Source: Dicaeum eximium | Taxonomy: Eukaryota; Chordata; Aves; Passeriformes; Dicaeidae | NCBI GenBank assembly: GCA_013396995.1 | Contig: VWZP01004535.1 | Coordinates: 1,282,858-1,346,857, forward strand | Direction of reading: 5' to 3' | Length of the DNA stretch: 64,000 nt | Shown here: one piece after another, positions 14,501-27,171 of the stretch | Layout of the letters: every line of letters starts with the position of its first letter | Position numbering within the stretch: position 1 is the first letter of the stretch | The notes under the pieces: generated by a model | The model's input: only the letters and a program-made list of their open reading frames with translations | Told to the model about the DNA's origin: nothing | The model's database searches: none | Translations under genes and position numbers: made by a program

Positions 14501-17500
14501 ATACTTATTTTTACTAAGTGCTCGAGCTACTATTCATTGTGTGCTACAAGGGCTGACTTTTACTCAATGTGCAGGTAGGTTGTAAAGTTTTACTCTGATG
14601 TAAACCCTGGGAACAATTTGTACCCCCGTGGTAGAGAAAGAATTATGTTGAGAAATTCAGGCATGCCAGCCAAAATTATGGACTTACAGACCCAAATGAA
14701 GCCTGTGTTTCAGTACTTAAGTGCCTGGATTCCCACTGAGCCCAGCCAGAGATCCATACACATAAGCACCTCTATAAGGATATCTTTGAAAGGCATTAAT
14801 TGTGCTTTTAAAATGCAATTTTGATACAATGCCAACAGAAGATGCAAATAGTTACAGATGCACAGCACTGGGATAAATCTTGGAAAGCTTATGGGAATCT
14901 AAGAGCCATTCCAAAAGCTGAAAAATCTTCTAGTAAGAGATCACCCCTGCTGGAGTTTCCATAGTTTGCAGCATGTGATTGGCTTGGGTGGGATCTACCA
15001 ATACAGTGAAGAAATAGAGAAATGTCAAAATGGATTCTTTCATTTTGGTGATGAAGTGCTTGCTCTGCTTGCCAGCATGCAGGGTTCAATAAAAGCAGAC
15101 AGGTCTTCAAAAAATAGCAGCATAAATAGATGAACTCTTTAAAGTAATATAAGTTCTGTCATCTGGATGTGAAATATAGACCTAAGTGCCCGCTGAAGTA
15201 AAAGCTGACCGCACATTCCACAGAGAAGTGTTAAAAGTTTTCTCAGAGTGTCTTGGGCTGAGAAATGTTTTAACTACATCTCTCCTTGCCACAACACACA
15301 GAATGGAAGTGTTTGAAGTTAAACCCATTTTTCAAAAGAAGAAAATAAAGCATCCATAAAGAAACAAAGGCACAGCACGGGATGAGGTCTCTAGATAGCC
15401 ACTGCTTTCAGGGAAGCTGCAATTAGCTGTGCAATGGAGAAGGTGAACTTCCTTGTATCTAAATAGCATTTCTAATGATTTCAGCAGCTAAAATGCTGAT
15501 AGGTATGTGCAGGGGGTTGGGTTCAAGATTTCCTTGTGAGACACAAGGTCAGGATTCCTGTGGTCTCCTGTCATATTTAATTCATATCCTCTGGCCTTCT
15601 CCACCACGTTTATTGAATTACAGGAATAAAATTCAATGAACCAAAAACAAAAGAAGAGAGAGAGGACATGGCAAATCCTGCTTTCTTTTATGTTCCTCCT
15701 GCACACCTGGGTTCAGTGGACTTATAGGAGAACATGTTGGAGCAGAATTTGGAAGGAGGAGGAGGTACAAGTCAGTATAACCCCTCTCACCATCCCCATA
15801 ATTGCATCCAGACAATTTATTGCAAGCAGCAGCCATTTCCACGTGGGAGTGAGGATCCAATTCCTACCAGTCAAGACTCTCCCCTGGTGCTTTTTAGGGC
15901 TGATCTGTGCACTCCCTGTGTGTGTTTGCCAGGTTCCTTCTGGTCACAAGCGAGATGGCAGCAGAACAGCTTTTCAAAACCATTCTTCAGAAGAGCATTC
16001 TGGCAATTCATCACTTCAGTGCTAAGAGGAAACTCTCAAATATGTTAAAAGTCCCAGCTGGAGGGAAGTGCCCTCTTGGTGTGCTTGTAATGATGATTCC
16101 CTGCAATCATCCAGGTTAAACTCATGGAGACTTTATCCTCCTTTACAAGTGGGATGCAGGAAGCAAAGCAGTCCCAACAGGCCTGGAGCAATGGGGAGTA
16201 GGTCTGTGATTTTGGGGAGGATTTTATTGTATCTCCTCTACCATTATCCTGTTTTTATTGCCCTGTATGCTGCCTCCAAGAACTGCCTGGTTTGGTTGTG
16301 GGTCCCTCAGTTAAATCCACACCCAGTTCTGCACAGTGGATCAGAACCCACAGAGGGAAAACAGAGCCATCCCCCCAATGGGATCAAAGCAACCCCTCAC
16401 ACAAATACCCTGACACCCCATAATAACTTTACAACATTGTCATCTGGGTTTAGAGCCAGACATATGCAAATCTGGCTCTTGAGTCTGACCCAAAACATTC
16501 ACAGAAAAATAAGACAGAAGATGTTTTGAAACTCTATCCTAAACTGCAAGCTCACCACTATTTAGCTTGGGCATTTTAATTTTTGGAAATGTCATAGCTA
16601 ATAAATAATGTATTTTCTTTAAGCTACCGTATACATTTTTATTTTACAGCTTGAATCTTCTTAAATTTCCAAAAATTAAGTGCTCTGCTCACGTACATGG
16701 CAGCCAATGGGATGGCTTCCTTTTCACTTAATACATTTAATAAAGGTGACCAGATGCTTTGTGTTTTTAATGGCTTGTTCTGCATCCCAACAAAATGTCC
16801 CTGTTTTGGCTGCGAGAGCAGATGATTCATCCTGAAACCCAGCCCAGCTGCCCTGACACAGGCAGGGTGAGTTAAAAACCCACCATCTGTGCTGGAGGAG
16901 TGGGCAGGAGGAGTGCTTTGTCAGGAAAACACTGTCCTTCCTTGGGCACTGCATATTCCAGGCAGCCAGTAATCCCAAAGTCCTGTGGGTCCTACCTCTG
17001 TGCCTTTGCAAAGAAATTCTGCAGTTATGCCCCATCTCCCATCATTTTCTCTTCCTTCCCCTGCTCCTGAGAAGCCCCTCAGACTGCTCTGCCCTAGGAT
17101 CATCTGTAGAGTAAACATTGCTGTAAAATGTAAGATGTTGCTCCTGGTTTTATTCTTTCCAATTATGTGGCAAAATTCCCGCCTGTGTGGCTGCCTCGGC
17201 CAAGCCTCATACTCGAAAAAGCAAGAGGGATTCATTTCTGGCTTTTGTGAATAATTAGCTGTGCCCAGCTCTGTGTTAGCCCCACTCCACTGCCAGCCCT
17301 GCCAGAGGACACATCCTGAGCCTGGGACAAAGCTCTACCCCCAGGCAAAGCTCCCCTGCTGCCTCAGCAAGAGCCAGGCAGGAATATCTGAAGGGAAAGC
17401 CTGGCTTGGAGTGTGTCATTGGGATGAGGCACCTCCAGCCTGGTTCTGGCCCCACAACCTCTTCCAGCTCCTCTCCTCCCTGCCTGGAGCATCCTGGCAG

Positions 17501-17639
17501 GACAATGCCCTGGGGTGGGAGGAAAAGGTTCCCAGCAACTTCTCTGCACAGCCTGTGCTCTGCAGCACTTGAAAGAAGCATTGCAGCTCATCTGGCATGC
17601 ACACGAATGACAAATATGCTTCAGAGGCAATAAATTAGC

Positions 17640-17905
17640 AATTTCAAGGCTTTACTTCCCCTCATGGACTAATTGCCAGAGATTATAGTATATTATGTGA
17701 GAGCAATGATACTAATGCCTAAATATGCTTCAGTGATTATAGAGCTATCCTCAATAACCAAGCTGTTTAAATGTCAATGCAAGAAAGCTCTTTATTATGA
17801 GATTAAATACTATTTTGAAGGAATGCAATAGGAACTTCTCAGGCTTTATGCCTCCACTAATGCTGCCTTGGGGCAATGTATATTGGACAAGGTATGCTTT
17901 TTTAA
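17640..17905. promoter_or_regulatory. Candidate conserved non-coding block (AT-rich)
   Basis: About 265 bp free of recognisable repeats and low-complexity runs, rich in TAAT cores, ATGCCTAAATATG and TTATGAGATTAAAT-like words, lying 1.7 kb downstream of exon E in transcript order. The texture resembles conserved intronic enhancers of developmental genes. This is pattern recognition only; conservation cannot be seen from one genome. Confidence 0.25.
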
Positions 17906-19359
17906 AATGTGTACAGTAAAAGGTCCCTAAATGCTTTTGTGCTGCAAATTTGGGACAACATTCCTAATAAGAAGGAGGATCTTGGCATCTTTTTATTTTG
18001 TAGTTGTTACTAACATGCTGCTGCCTTCATCCTTCTTCCATTTGTGTATCAACTACTGTACAGAGAAGATAAATTCTTGTTTTCTGGTTGTGGAGTTGGG
18101 AATCAAACCTCAAAGACCTTTTCTTTTTTCTTTCCCCCATCTCTAAGTACCATTATCTTGCACAGCTTTTGAGTCCAGCCCCTCACACCTAAATAAACCT
18201 GTTAATACCTGGCATTGAGACAACCCCTGGAAATCAGTGGAAGCTCCAACTTTCAGGTTCAGCTGCTGACACAAGGCAGAGAACAAAAGTCTCTTTGAGC
18301 CATAGCTCCAATTGCCCAGCTCTGCAGATGCCAGCTGGGGATCACAACTCAGGTGTGCAATTAGAAGGAATAGAGGCAAAAAAGTCTTAGGCATCCCACA
18401 AATCTCATACAGGACATCCCCACTATGGATCTGTCCCAGCTGGGCAGCCTGTCCCTTGATTTCTAGTGACCTTAGTAATGATAACACATAATTGTGATAA
18501 TAGTATAGAAAACACAGATAGGCCTATGGGGACAGATCATGTAAAATAAGGACAGAGAAAGCCAACTTTTGGTGAAGTTTGGTGGAATTCTCTCTTCAAA
18601 ATTTTTTTTCCCTTTGGGGAGTATTGTTCCTTAAACACAGCCTGCACTTCTCCTCCACGGTGTGCTCCTGAAATGGGAGGAGCTTCATACACAGATAACC
18701 AGGGAACTCACTGGCAAGAATTCCATTCTGCCCAGCCTTAGCAGGACTGGACACCTGGATCCATGTCCCAACACTTTCTGCTGCAGCCTGGCAGTTGTTA
18801 ACTCTGAATTTTTGATGTTTTCATCTTGGCTGGTTTCTTCAGCCATTTTACATCTCAACTATAAAATGCAATGCTTGTTTACCTCAGAATGTCTGAAGCT
18901 CTTTCTGATGCTCAGGTAAAAGACACCTGCCACACAGGCTCAGAAAAGACATAAATTGCTCTATCATTTGTAACATTTTAAAATACCTTCATCTATTAAA
19001 ATCACAGTGTGACTGACAAGGAACGTGCTGAAGGGCCATGAGAATTCTTTCTCTGTTCTTCTAGGCAGACAGTAATCTGACACCTTTTTTGTTATGTCTT
19101 GACTTAGAATATACTATGGGAAACCGTCTCTTTATCTTGATAACAGTAATAAACTTAGAACAGTAATGTTAACTAAACAACCAGCAGCCATAGATTGACA
19201 CTGCTCAAAGGACAGAGATGTGGACTTTTAGCCCAGAATGGGTGAAAATGACCCACGTGTGGCTGCTTTTATGCAAATATTATTTCCAATCAGATTAAAA
19301 CCCTCTTTTATTTTTGCAGCCACTTTATGAACCCCCTCCCCACGCCCAGCCCCACTCAC

Positions 19360-19534
19360 CATGAAGCCTGGGGCACAGATGCAGCTCCCAGTGATGCTGT
19401 CACAGTCGGCCCCGTTGTGGCAGGGACAGGGCACCTGGCAGCCCTCGCCGTAGTAGCCCACGGGACACGTCTCGTTGCAGTAGAGCCCAGCCCAGCCAGC
19501 CTTGCAGCTGCACTCCCCAGACAGAGGGTGGCAA
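19360..19534 (-). CDS. MEGF11: MEGF11 exon E: end of one EGF repeat and a full one
   Basis: The acceptor AG is at 19535-19536 and the donor GT (GTGAGT) at 19358-19359. It is 175 bp, entering in phase 2 (T completes the Ser started in exon D) and leaving in phase 0 after 58 codons. It finishes the sixth repeat (CHPLSGECSCKAGWAGLYCNETC) in two steps, CHPLSGEC then CKAGWAG, and encodes the seventh, opening CPVGYYGEGC with the turn NGADC and ending CICAPGFM. NET is a potential N-glycosylation site. The CPVGYYGxGCQ and NGADC patterns agree with recalled vertebrate MEGF11. A large pentanucleotide microsatellite begins 437 bp upstream of the acceptor in transcript order. Confidence 0.93.
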
Positions 19535-19970
19535 CTAATGAAGAGACAGATGTTAATGAGATGTGGGCAGGAAGGAAAAGCACAGCCCAGAACATTCCAG
19601 GCGTCACACTAAGAACAAGATAAGCATGGAAACTCTTGAAGGTGGTGGATATGAGCAGCTGTATACTTTGGGAATTGAATAGAGAATCTGGTACTAAATA
19701 TCCCAGCAGTTCCAAACATCTGGGAACTGCCACAGGAATGGGTAGTTCACACCTTGAAGTTCATGCTCTTCCATTCTCAAATCAATGTGATTTGGATTAC
19801 TGACATCAACCACACCATTAATCCTTACAAGCTGTAGGACAGGGATGTGCTGCACTGTTTGGCTGTAATGCAGCCAGCTAAAGATGTACAGGGATAGGAG
19901 AAATTCCAGTGGGTGGAGGAATACAATCAAGAGAGCTGTGAAGATAAACCCAAATTCAAGGGCACAGCAT

Positions 19971-20160
19971 TTCTATTCTATTCTATTCTATTCTATTCTA
20001 TTCTATTCTATTCTATTCTATTCTATTCTATTCTATTCTATTCTATTCTATTCTATTCTATTCTATTCTATTCTATTCTATTCTATTCTATTCCCATCCC
20101 ATCCCATCCCATCCCATCCCATCCCATCCCATCCCATCCCATCCCATCCCCTCCCATCCC
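19971..20160. repeat. Compound pentanucleotide microsatellite (TTCTA)n(ATCCC)n
   Basis: The tract begins with 24 perfect copies of TTCTA (19971-20090), then TTCCC, eleven copies of ATCCC, one CTCCC and a final ATCCC, ending at 20160. Both halves are five-base units and the switch is in register, so one unit probably gave rise to the other by substitution and spread. The perfection suggests recent expansion and length polymorphism. The minus strand, which is transcribed with MEGF11, is purine-rich (TAGAA and GGGAT). Confidence 0.98.
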
Positions 20161-22267
20161 AGTGTCATTTGTGTTTTAAAAGCCAGTGCCACCTCAGCAG
20201 AACTTTCCAGCAGGCACAGGTAGAAAGGAAAGGGCTTTGGAAGGGAAAACTCTCCTTGGAAGAAGAGTTTTTCAGGGAATATTCAGCCATAGTGGCCAGA
20301 ACTGATCAGCACCTGATGCCTTGGGATTTACTCAGGACAGGAGTTAACAGGAGCCCTGGGACTAAGTCACAGCTGTGCAGGGAAATGAGTCAAGCTCCTT
20401 TTTTCTGCATAATGAACAACATTAATCCTCTGGCTTTCATTTTCGTTCAGTCAATTCCACACTGTTGTGAGAGCACATGGAGAGAAAAGGAGAAGGGAGA
20501 ACTGAGCCCAAAAAACGGGACAATGCCCGGTCCTTCTGCGTCCATAGGTGGAACACTCACCCTCTGTTCCTTCTGCATGAAACACTTTATCTTTACTGGG
20601 CATTTTTATCTTTATTGGGCATTTTCACTCCTCAAGGTTTCCCCAGGGCACCCCCTTCCCACAGCAGGAGACTGTGGCTGGGGCCGGCAGAGGAGGAGAA
20701 GGAAGTCTGGAGATGTGTTAACTCCTGGATTGGAGGGATGGAGGGTTCTGGGGGATGTTGTCTGAGGCCAGCTGGGAGTGTGAGGCTTCACCTGAGAGCT
20801 CAGCATGCTCTGTGGCCTCTGCACCACAGCACTGCACAGTGATGGCACTGCAGTCCTCAGTGAGAGAGATGAGAAATAATATTGCCAGAAATCCCGTTTT
20901 TTTTACTCTCAGAACAAGAAGAATAGACTTCTGCAAGGTGGGATCTCCCTCTGGGCCTATCTCCTGGTTTTTTGCATCCCAGAAAGAATTTCTTTACGAT
21001 TATTTATTGCTAAAGTTTACGATTGCAGACATGACTGAATGGGTTTCTTTACACCTATAAAATTAATACTGTATATGTTAATTCTCAAGGTAACCTCATA
21101 AAATGTAATTTCCAGCTATGTTTCAGGCAATTTCTGGTAGGAGAGGTTGGTCATATAGTGTTACAACTAAAAAGGATCAAATTTTCTAAGTGTCAAATGT
21201 TTCATCATAAATAGTGTTTTACTGACTAATTAAAACGATTCATCAGCTTAACAAACTACCATGCATGACAAAGCAGTCCCTGAAATTATGGTTTTCACAA
21301 AGCACCTCTTAACATTCAGATGAAAATAATAAAAGCTCGTGTTTCCCCCCTGTGTCTATTAATCATTACCTAATAGGAGCAGAAAGCTCAACATTAAAGA
21401 AGGATTTTCAAATGAATTTTGTGTTTCTCTCTTTCCACTACTACTACATGTATCATGTGCTTCCATGAGAACTGCATCTGGTGGGTAAATTAAATATTTC
21501 AAAAGTCATATATGACCAGGGCAGTTTGAATCAGTCTATGCCACTTCAGCAGAAAATACTACACTCACTCAGAATTTCTACTCCAAGGTTGGCTCCTTCA
21601 TCAGCATGGACAGATTTTGCATGGAATACAAGCTGTGTCTTAAGGGCTAAAACTCATCCTGACATGCACTAAAACAAGAATCAAAACCAAACAGGCTTTC
21701 CAGAAGAATCTACTGGAGACAGGGAGCTTGGGCTCCAAACCAAAGGCCAGTAGAAGTCTGAGGGCATGTTCTGACCAACCAGAGCCTTGCCCATGTTCCA
21801 TGGGACTGTGAGCCAGGAAAATCCAGTGCAGATCTTTGGGTCCCTCCATCTATATAATCTTCCCATTGAAGAAAGGATACTTTTGTTCTCAGCCTGAGCA
21901 GATGAGGGTTTTGTTTTTCTCCTAACTCCAAAGCACTTGTTTGACAATCCAGGTGCCTGATGCAGCGTAACTTGTGGAGGGCTGAGATTTAGATGCTTTC
22001 CCAAACTGCACAAGGCAGCTGTTCTCTTCCCAATCCTGCCAGGGAATCTTGGCCACCTAACTGACTCTTCTGCCTTCATTTTCCCCATTTCTAAAATGAT
22101 GCCTTTTTTCCTTTGGAAACCCTTTCAACATCTGCAGCTGGTATCATTAAATAGTATGAAGTTTTTATATTAATTCTTTTTTCTCTCTGGTTTGAATGAA
22201 CTATTCCACCAATGAAAGTGAGCAGAGTCACACACTAGATATATTGCAGCTCATGAGGTAGGAATAG

Positions 22268-22292
22268 TGTATGTGTGGATGTGTGTGTGTGT
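22268..22292. repeat. Short TG-rich microsatellite
   Basis: A short, interrupted TG tract with a central run of (GT)6. It lies 60 bp from an AT-rich tract in the same intron. Confidence 0.8.
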
Positions 22293-22351
22293 TAGGTTTC
22301 TCTTCTGCAGGCATTTTGTACAACCACATTCCGGTCACATTATGTACCTAG

Positions 22352-22404
22352 ATATAGAACAGAGCAGGAAATATAAATATAAATATATATATAGAACAGG
22401 AAAT
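22352..22404. repeat. AT-rich tract flanked by a short duplicated motif
   Basis: ATATAGAACAGAGCAGGAAAT is followed by (ATAAAT)-like and (AT)n sequence and then ATATAGAACAGGAAAT. The flanking motif is thus duplicated with a five-base difference, suggesting a local tandem duplication followed by AT expansion. Confidence 0.7.
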
Positions 22405-25400
22405 TCTTCTATCACCCATCCAAACATTCAAGCATCCAGACTGCCCAGTGAATTAAATGCTATTTGGACTGAAGCTGAAATGTTGGAGGTAGAATAAAGC
22501 TTGAATAGGAAATAGAGCTGGAAGTTTTTATAAATACCTGTATAATTCCTCCCCTCCTGTTTTGAGTACACCTTCCCAGGCCATGTGTCCATATAACATT
22601 TTGCCAGCAGGGATCACAGTGCATGTGAGGCATTGCTCCATCCCCCAAGAAACTGAAATTAATGAACACAATTCCTCTGCAGAAGGATCACTGCTCGATG
22701 GGTGAGAGAATGGGAGGGTTCCAAGAGGATCCCAAAGGCAAACCCACCAACATCTGTTTTCCAACCCTCGCTGGGAGCAGCAAGGGAACCTCACACTCTT
22801 CAAAGAGTTTGGCAGGGTAATCCTTCGTAGTTTGCATTGAATCTTAACAACTTTTATTTCTTCAACTCTCCTGCATCACAGGAAGAAGCAGAGTAGAAAG
22901 CAGGAGTGAGCACAGGCAGCCAAGTGCTCCTGTGGCTCCAGGCCAAGCAGAGGAGGATCAGAGCTGTCCACACACACATCAGGCCTGACAAGGAAAGGTT
23001 CCAGGGCTCCTGCTGCACTTTGAAAGCTACTGTGCAATCCCTGGCTTTTGAGCCGCATTTACAGCAATAAAAGATTTATTTTAAAAGTTTTATTAGCTGA
23101 ACTGAAAAGCATTTTTGACCTTTACGTTTTTAAGCATCTAATTTTGAAGAGGAAACCAGGTAAATTTCTCAGGGCAAATTAGAAGTGTTTTAGACAGCAG
23201 AGTCTGTTCCAAATTCTGAATTTGTTCTCCACACATCTTTCAGCCAAAGCAACACCTTCCCAGTGAATTTTCTGATTTTCTGTTTTTACAGTAGCTCCAG
23301 TCCTCTCATTTTCGTTAGCAGCAGCCTAATCCTTATTTTACAGTATTTTCTCTTTCATGGTGTCCACACTACATCCAGTCTCCCTTACTCAAATGCCTAT
23401 TGCTTTAAAGCAGTGGCCACAGGGAAGCTGCAGGGCCACTCCTTCATTCCAGCAGCTCTTCAAAGCAGCCTTGTCCAGCACATTAGTGACTCAGATCAGG
23501 GCAGAACTTCATGGAAGCTCCACAGGGTTTGATTCTCTCCAAATTGCTGGGAGTAACTGGAGCCTCTGGAGATTGCCCATTCCATTTGACTTTGTCCCAG
23601 TGGCTTCCTTCCTTCTCACATCTCTGACCTGGGAAAGACATTACCAAGGGCACACGGCTCCCCAGGCTGGCTCCACACCAGTGCTCAGGAGGGGTGGGTG
23701 CCCAGGACTATTCCAGCTGTTCATTTCCCTCCCTGCCTGACAGAAGAACAAGCCAGGATTATTCCCTTCCAGCCACTGCAGGCTGTCTCAGCATGGACTT
23801 TTTGCAGAGGGGAGTTTTTTTACAGGTGTACCCTTTCCTGTGGAAGGACAGTCCAAGTCACCATCACATTCTAAATCACCTAATTGTGGGGCTGTTCAAA
23901 GTCCTGTACAAAGTGCCTTTCAGTGTGCTTTGATGCAGAAATTATTGGATGGTGTCCTTCAGTCATTACCATGCTGGAGGTTAGACTAGATGATCACTCT
24001 GATCTCTTCAGACATTAAAATAGATAGATCTATGAAAATGGAAAAGCTGATTGTGTATTTCCTATTGCTCCTCCTCAGCTACTCCTCAAGGCCCTCAGAA
24101 CTTTCTATTCCAGTCAACTCTCCAATACCCAGATCAAATGGGCCAATCCAGGAGTTTCCTTCACCTTCTACAAGTGTTTAATAATTATCCTCCACACTTG
24201 GGGATCACAAGTAGTCAACAGCTTAAACTGCTCCTGGGGAAAATAGATGGCTGTGGGTAAATGAGTGACTGTGGAAGAGCCCAGTTTCAGTATGAACAAA
24301 CACTCAGGGAGGAATGGGAAGAGGTGGGTGGGAAGAGAAGTGCACTGTATGGGACTGGTTAAACAATCAGCAAAGATTTGTTCAGAATGTGGAGTGTCTT
24401 TGGAAAAGGTCATTTTCCAGCAGCTCTGACTCTCCTTGGCTCAGCAATTGACAGCACTCTGCAGAGCTGGTGGAAAAGTGGAGAGCTGAAATCCCATGGA
24501 TGAATGAAAGAACATTTACTGATCTACAGCTTGCTGGTATCTCTTTGTTCCATAACAGCAGCGATAAGATGTAGGAAAAAGGGAGAAAAAGGGAGATTTT
24601 ATCAACAGGGAGACCAGACTCATTTATTAAGGAACCAGAGATACCATCTCAGCAGAGGATGCTGCAAGGGATGCTGACGGAGCAGTGTTGGGAGGGAAGG
24701 AATAAAATGTTCCCATCAGACAGCAAGGCACAGGCAGGGTGTGTAGGAATGACCACATGCCCAGAAAAGAGCTGGGAGAGGATTCAATCCTCCCTCTTTC
24801 TGAGCTCTCTCAATCTTCTCTGAGACCTCTTCTTTTCTCACAGCTGGAAGGTGCAAGTCTGTTCTTTCAGGGAAGATCCTCTGGCAAACTCAGAGCGCAC
24901 CTCCCAGGTAGTTCTGAGTAACACAGGGTGAATTCTTTCACCCTCCAACCCACAGTCTTAGCCCACCTAAAGACTCTTAATGAATTGAGCACGTAGCTGA
25001 GAAACTGCAGCCAAGCTCAGCCTTGCCTGTGGCCTGCAGTGCTTCCATTCTATTTCTACCTCTATGGAAACAAAGAGGCAGGCTCGGGAGGGGTGAAGAC
25101 ACAAGTGTCAGCTGCTGACCACGAGCACATACTCACCCTCCTGTACACCTGAAGAACAGTTTACACTGAGGAGCAATTCAGCTTGGATTTACCACAGGTG
25201 CTGCAATGATGTGGCATGTAGGAATTTATCCCTCAGCTCACTCTGCAGTAATTCCTGAGGCATCCCCCACCCTCAGTACAACACAGCACTAACCTTTTGT
25301 GTATAATGTGCAGCTCATGCCTCAGGGATGGTATTTTTGCAGTGATTTCATGATACACAACATAATCAGAAGTGATGGAAGACTTGTACAGAGCTCCCTG

Positions 25401-25636
25401 GGAGCCTCAAACCCTTTGGATCCTGGCTGTCAAACCCAGTTGTGCTGGAGCTCTCTTGCTACACAGGAGTTGTATCACCACAATTACAAGTTTTTAAATA
25501 ATCCATTGTGAGCTCTGACTTTCAGTTAAGCAAAGCCTCACTACTCACAGCTGAATTCACAAGGAAAATCACCTGTTTATTTCCAAGGCTGAGACAAATA
25601 GGATCTATCTCAAGTGCACAGACAGATTTGCCTGAA

Positions 25637-25665
25637 GTGTTTGTGTGTGTGTGTCTGTGTGTGCA
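25637..25665. repeat. TG microsatellite, interrupted
   Basis: A (TG)n tract of about 29 bp broken by one CTG, within the intron between exons D and E. Confidence 0.85.
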
Positions 25666-26958
25666 CACAAATGAGGTGCCATTTCTTGCATACATAATTG
25701 AGTGTGTTTATATTTTAGCAGCAGCAAGATGGCAAGGTGGGTTTGTCAGCATCAGCAGGACAGTCAGGTCCCCACCTGTCTGGTTCCAAATTGAAGAATG
25801 TCTATCAAGGGCATTTTTTGCCTGGACATCAATTATCACCTCCTCCTCCTGAAGCCTACACAACTCTAAATTGGCTCTGCCTGCTGAACAGGAATGGGGA
25901 GAAAAAGGAGGGAATGCAGTGGGACCTGAGGGGCTCAGCACTGTGCAGGTGAGGAAATGTGGCTCCAGAACATCAGACAGCTCAGGGGGGTTTGGCTGTT
26001 CAGGCTCCCTTTACTGCAAGGCAGGGAGTGAGGATTCTCCAAACAGCAATTCCAGCAGTCAGTAAACAAGGCAAGGAGTTACTTAAGGTGACAAAGAGGA
26101 TAATAGGGAAGGGTCTTAAATGCTTCCTTCTTTTCAAGGTTTGGAAAACTTATTCAAGCGTGCAATGGGAAAGTAAATTCAAAGTGCTCAAGTCTGTTTG
26201 TGGCTCTGTCTCATAGTAAAGTGAACCTCAAGAATCAGATCTTTAAAAAAGCAAAAAAGGGAATAAAACATCAAACCCTGACCTTTTAAGTGAGCCTCAT
26301 TCCATTGTAGGTATAATTCCCCGATATTTATTTTCCTGAATATTTTCCTCATACACAAAGAGAACGAAGAGCAAAAGTGGGCTCACGTGAGGAGTCTATT
26401 TTGACAATGTCAACTGTGTTACAGTTCCACAGACTGACTCAGGGATATTGATTTCAGTCTATTTATACATCTGCATCAAGTGTTTCCAACAAGGTAATTT
26501 GCCATGAGACATCAGCTGAAACAAATTAGGTTTCATGTTGAAAGTCCCCTTGCTGTCTGTAGATCTAACAAGCAAACCCATGTCATAAAAAAGAGGGAAA
26601 GTGATGGATTTGAATAAATATGTATCTATTTTTTGAACTTCAATGGGTTATTATCCACACATATAAGCATCATCTGGTGGTTCTTAAGCCTAGAGGATTT
26701 ACAGGATAAAGCTTTGTGTCAGGCTGTTTCAGGTGCTACCAGAACTGTTAACAGATACATGCTTAGTATCTGGCTGGACTGAGGCTTATGCTTCCAAACC
26801 TGAGGTCATTTAAATCAAAATTTTGCAAACCAGAGAAAAATCTCTGTGTTTGTACTTAAAACTACAGAGAAAAGGACAGTAGGTGTAGTTAACTGAATTT
26901 TTTCCCAACACTTCTATCAGACCAAACCCTGCATTAGAATATTACATGATGTACATAC

Positions 26959-27171
26959 CTGAGGGTGTTGGTAATATTGCAAGGGCATCTCCTGTTGCAT
27001 TTGAGGCCATAAAACCCTTCAGGACACATCCTTTCCTGGCAGTGGATGCCTTTGAAGCCAGGGTCACAGATGCAGGCTCCGTTGACGTGGTAGCAGGTGG
27101 CCCCGTTGCGGCAGTCGCAGGTGTGCGCGCACTGGGAGCCGAAGGTGCCGATGGGACACTCCTCCTGACAC
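26959..27171 (-). CDS. MEGF11: MEGF11 exon D: EGF repeat and start of a second
   Basis: The acceptor AG is at 27172-27173 and the donor GT (GTATGT) at 26957-26958. The exon is 213 bp, phase 2 in and phase 2 out: one base completing Arg, 70 codons, then AG. It covers the fifth repeat, opening CQEECPIGTFGSQC and ending GFKGIHCQERMC, and the first half of the sixth, CPEGFYGLKCNRRCPC followed by NITNTL. The sixth repeat lacks the short NGxxC turn and instead carries a longer NITNTLSC loop shared with the exon that follows; a longer loop at this place is normal for MEGF10/MEGF11. NIT is a potential N-glycosylation site. The exon is GC-rich against an AT-rich surround. Confidence 0.93.

Larger units (their letters stand above)
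875..19359 (-). other. MEGF11: MEGF11 intron between exons E and F (18.5 kb)
   Basis: Mostly unique AT-rich sequence. Recognised contents are an inverted pair of CR1 fragments (2756-2868 and 2962-3300), an A13 tract at 5107-5119, an A-rich stretch at 7308-7346, a 13-bp tandem duplication at 8574-8599, and a low-repeat AT-rich block at 17640-17905 that could be a conserved non-coding element. A CpG-containing patch near 11760-11920 is less dense than the one at 62.6 kb. No further EGF exon was seen on the minus strand, and the phase match between exons E and F leaves no need for one. Confidence 0.7.
19535..26958 (-). other. MEGF11: MEGF11 intron between exons D and E (7.4 kb)
   Basis: Unique sequence apart from a compound pentanucleotide microsatellite (19971-20160), TG- and AT-rich short tracts (22268-22292 and 22352-22404) and a TG tract (25637-25665). 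No CR1 fragment was recognised. Open frames through the microsatellite are produced by the repeat and are not genes. Confidence 0.7.

Noticed and set aside
15636..16529. Several overlapping plus-strand frames of 100-153 codons
   Set aside because: Low-information translations, different frames overlapping, no family pattern or splice context.
19884..20765. 293-codon plus-strand open frame, the longest in the window
   Set aside because: Its length comes from the five-base repeat, which has no stop codon in any frame and yields LFYSI-like repeats; the rest has no recognisable domain.
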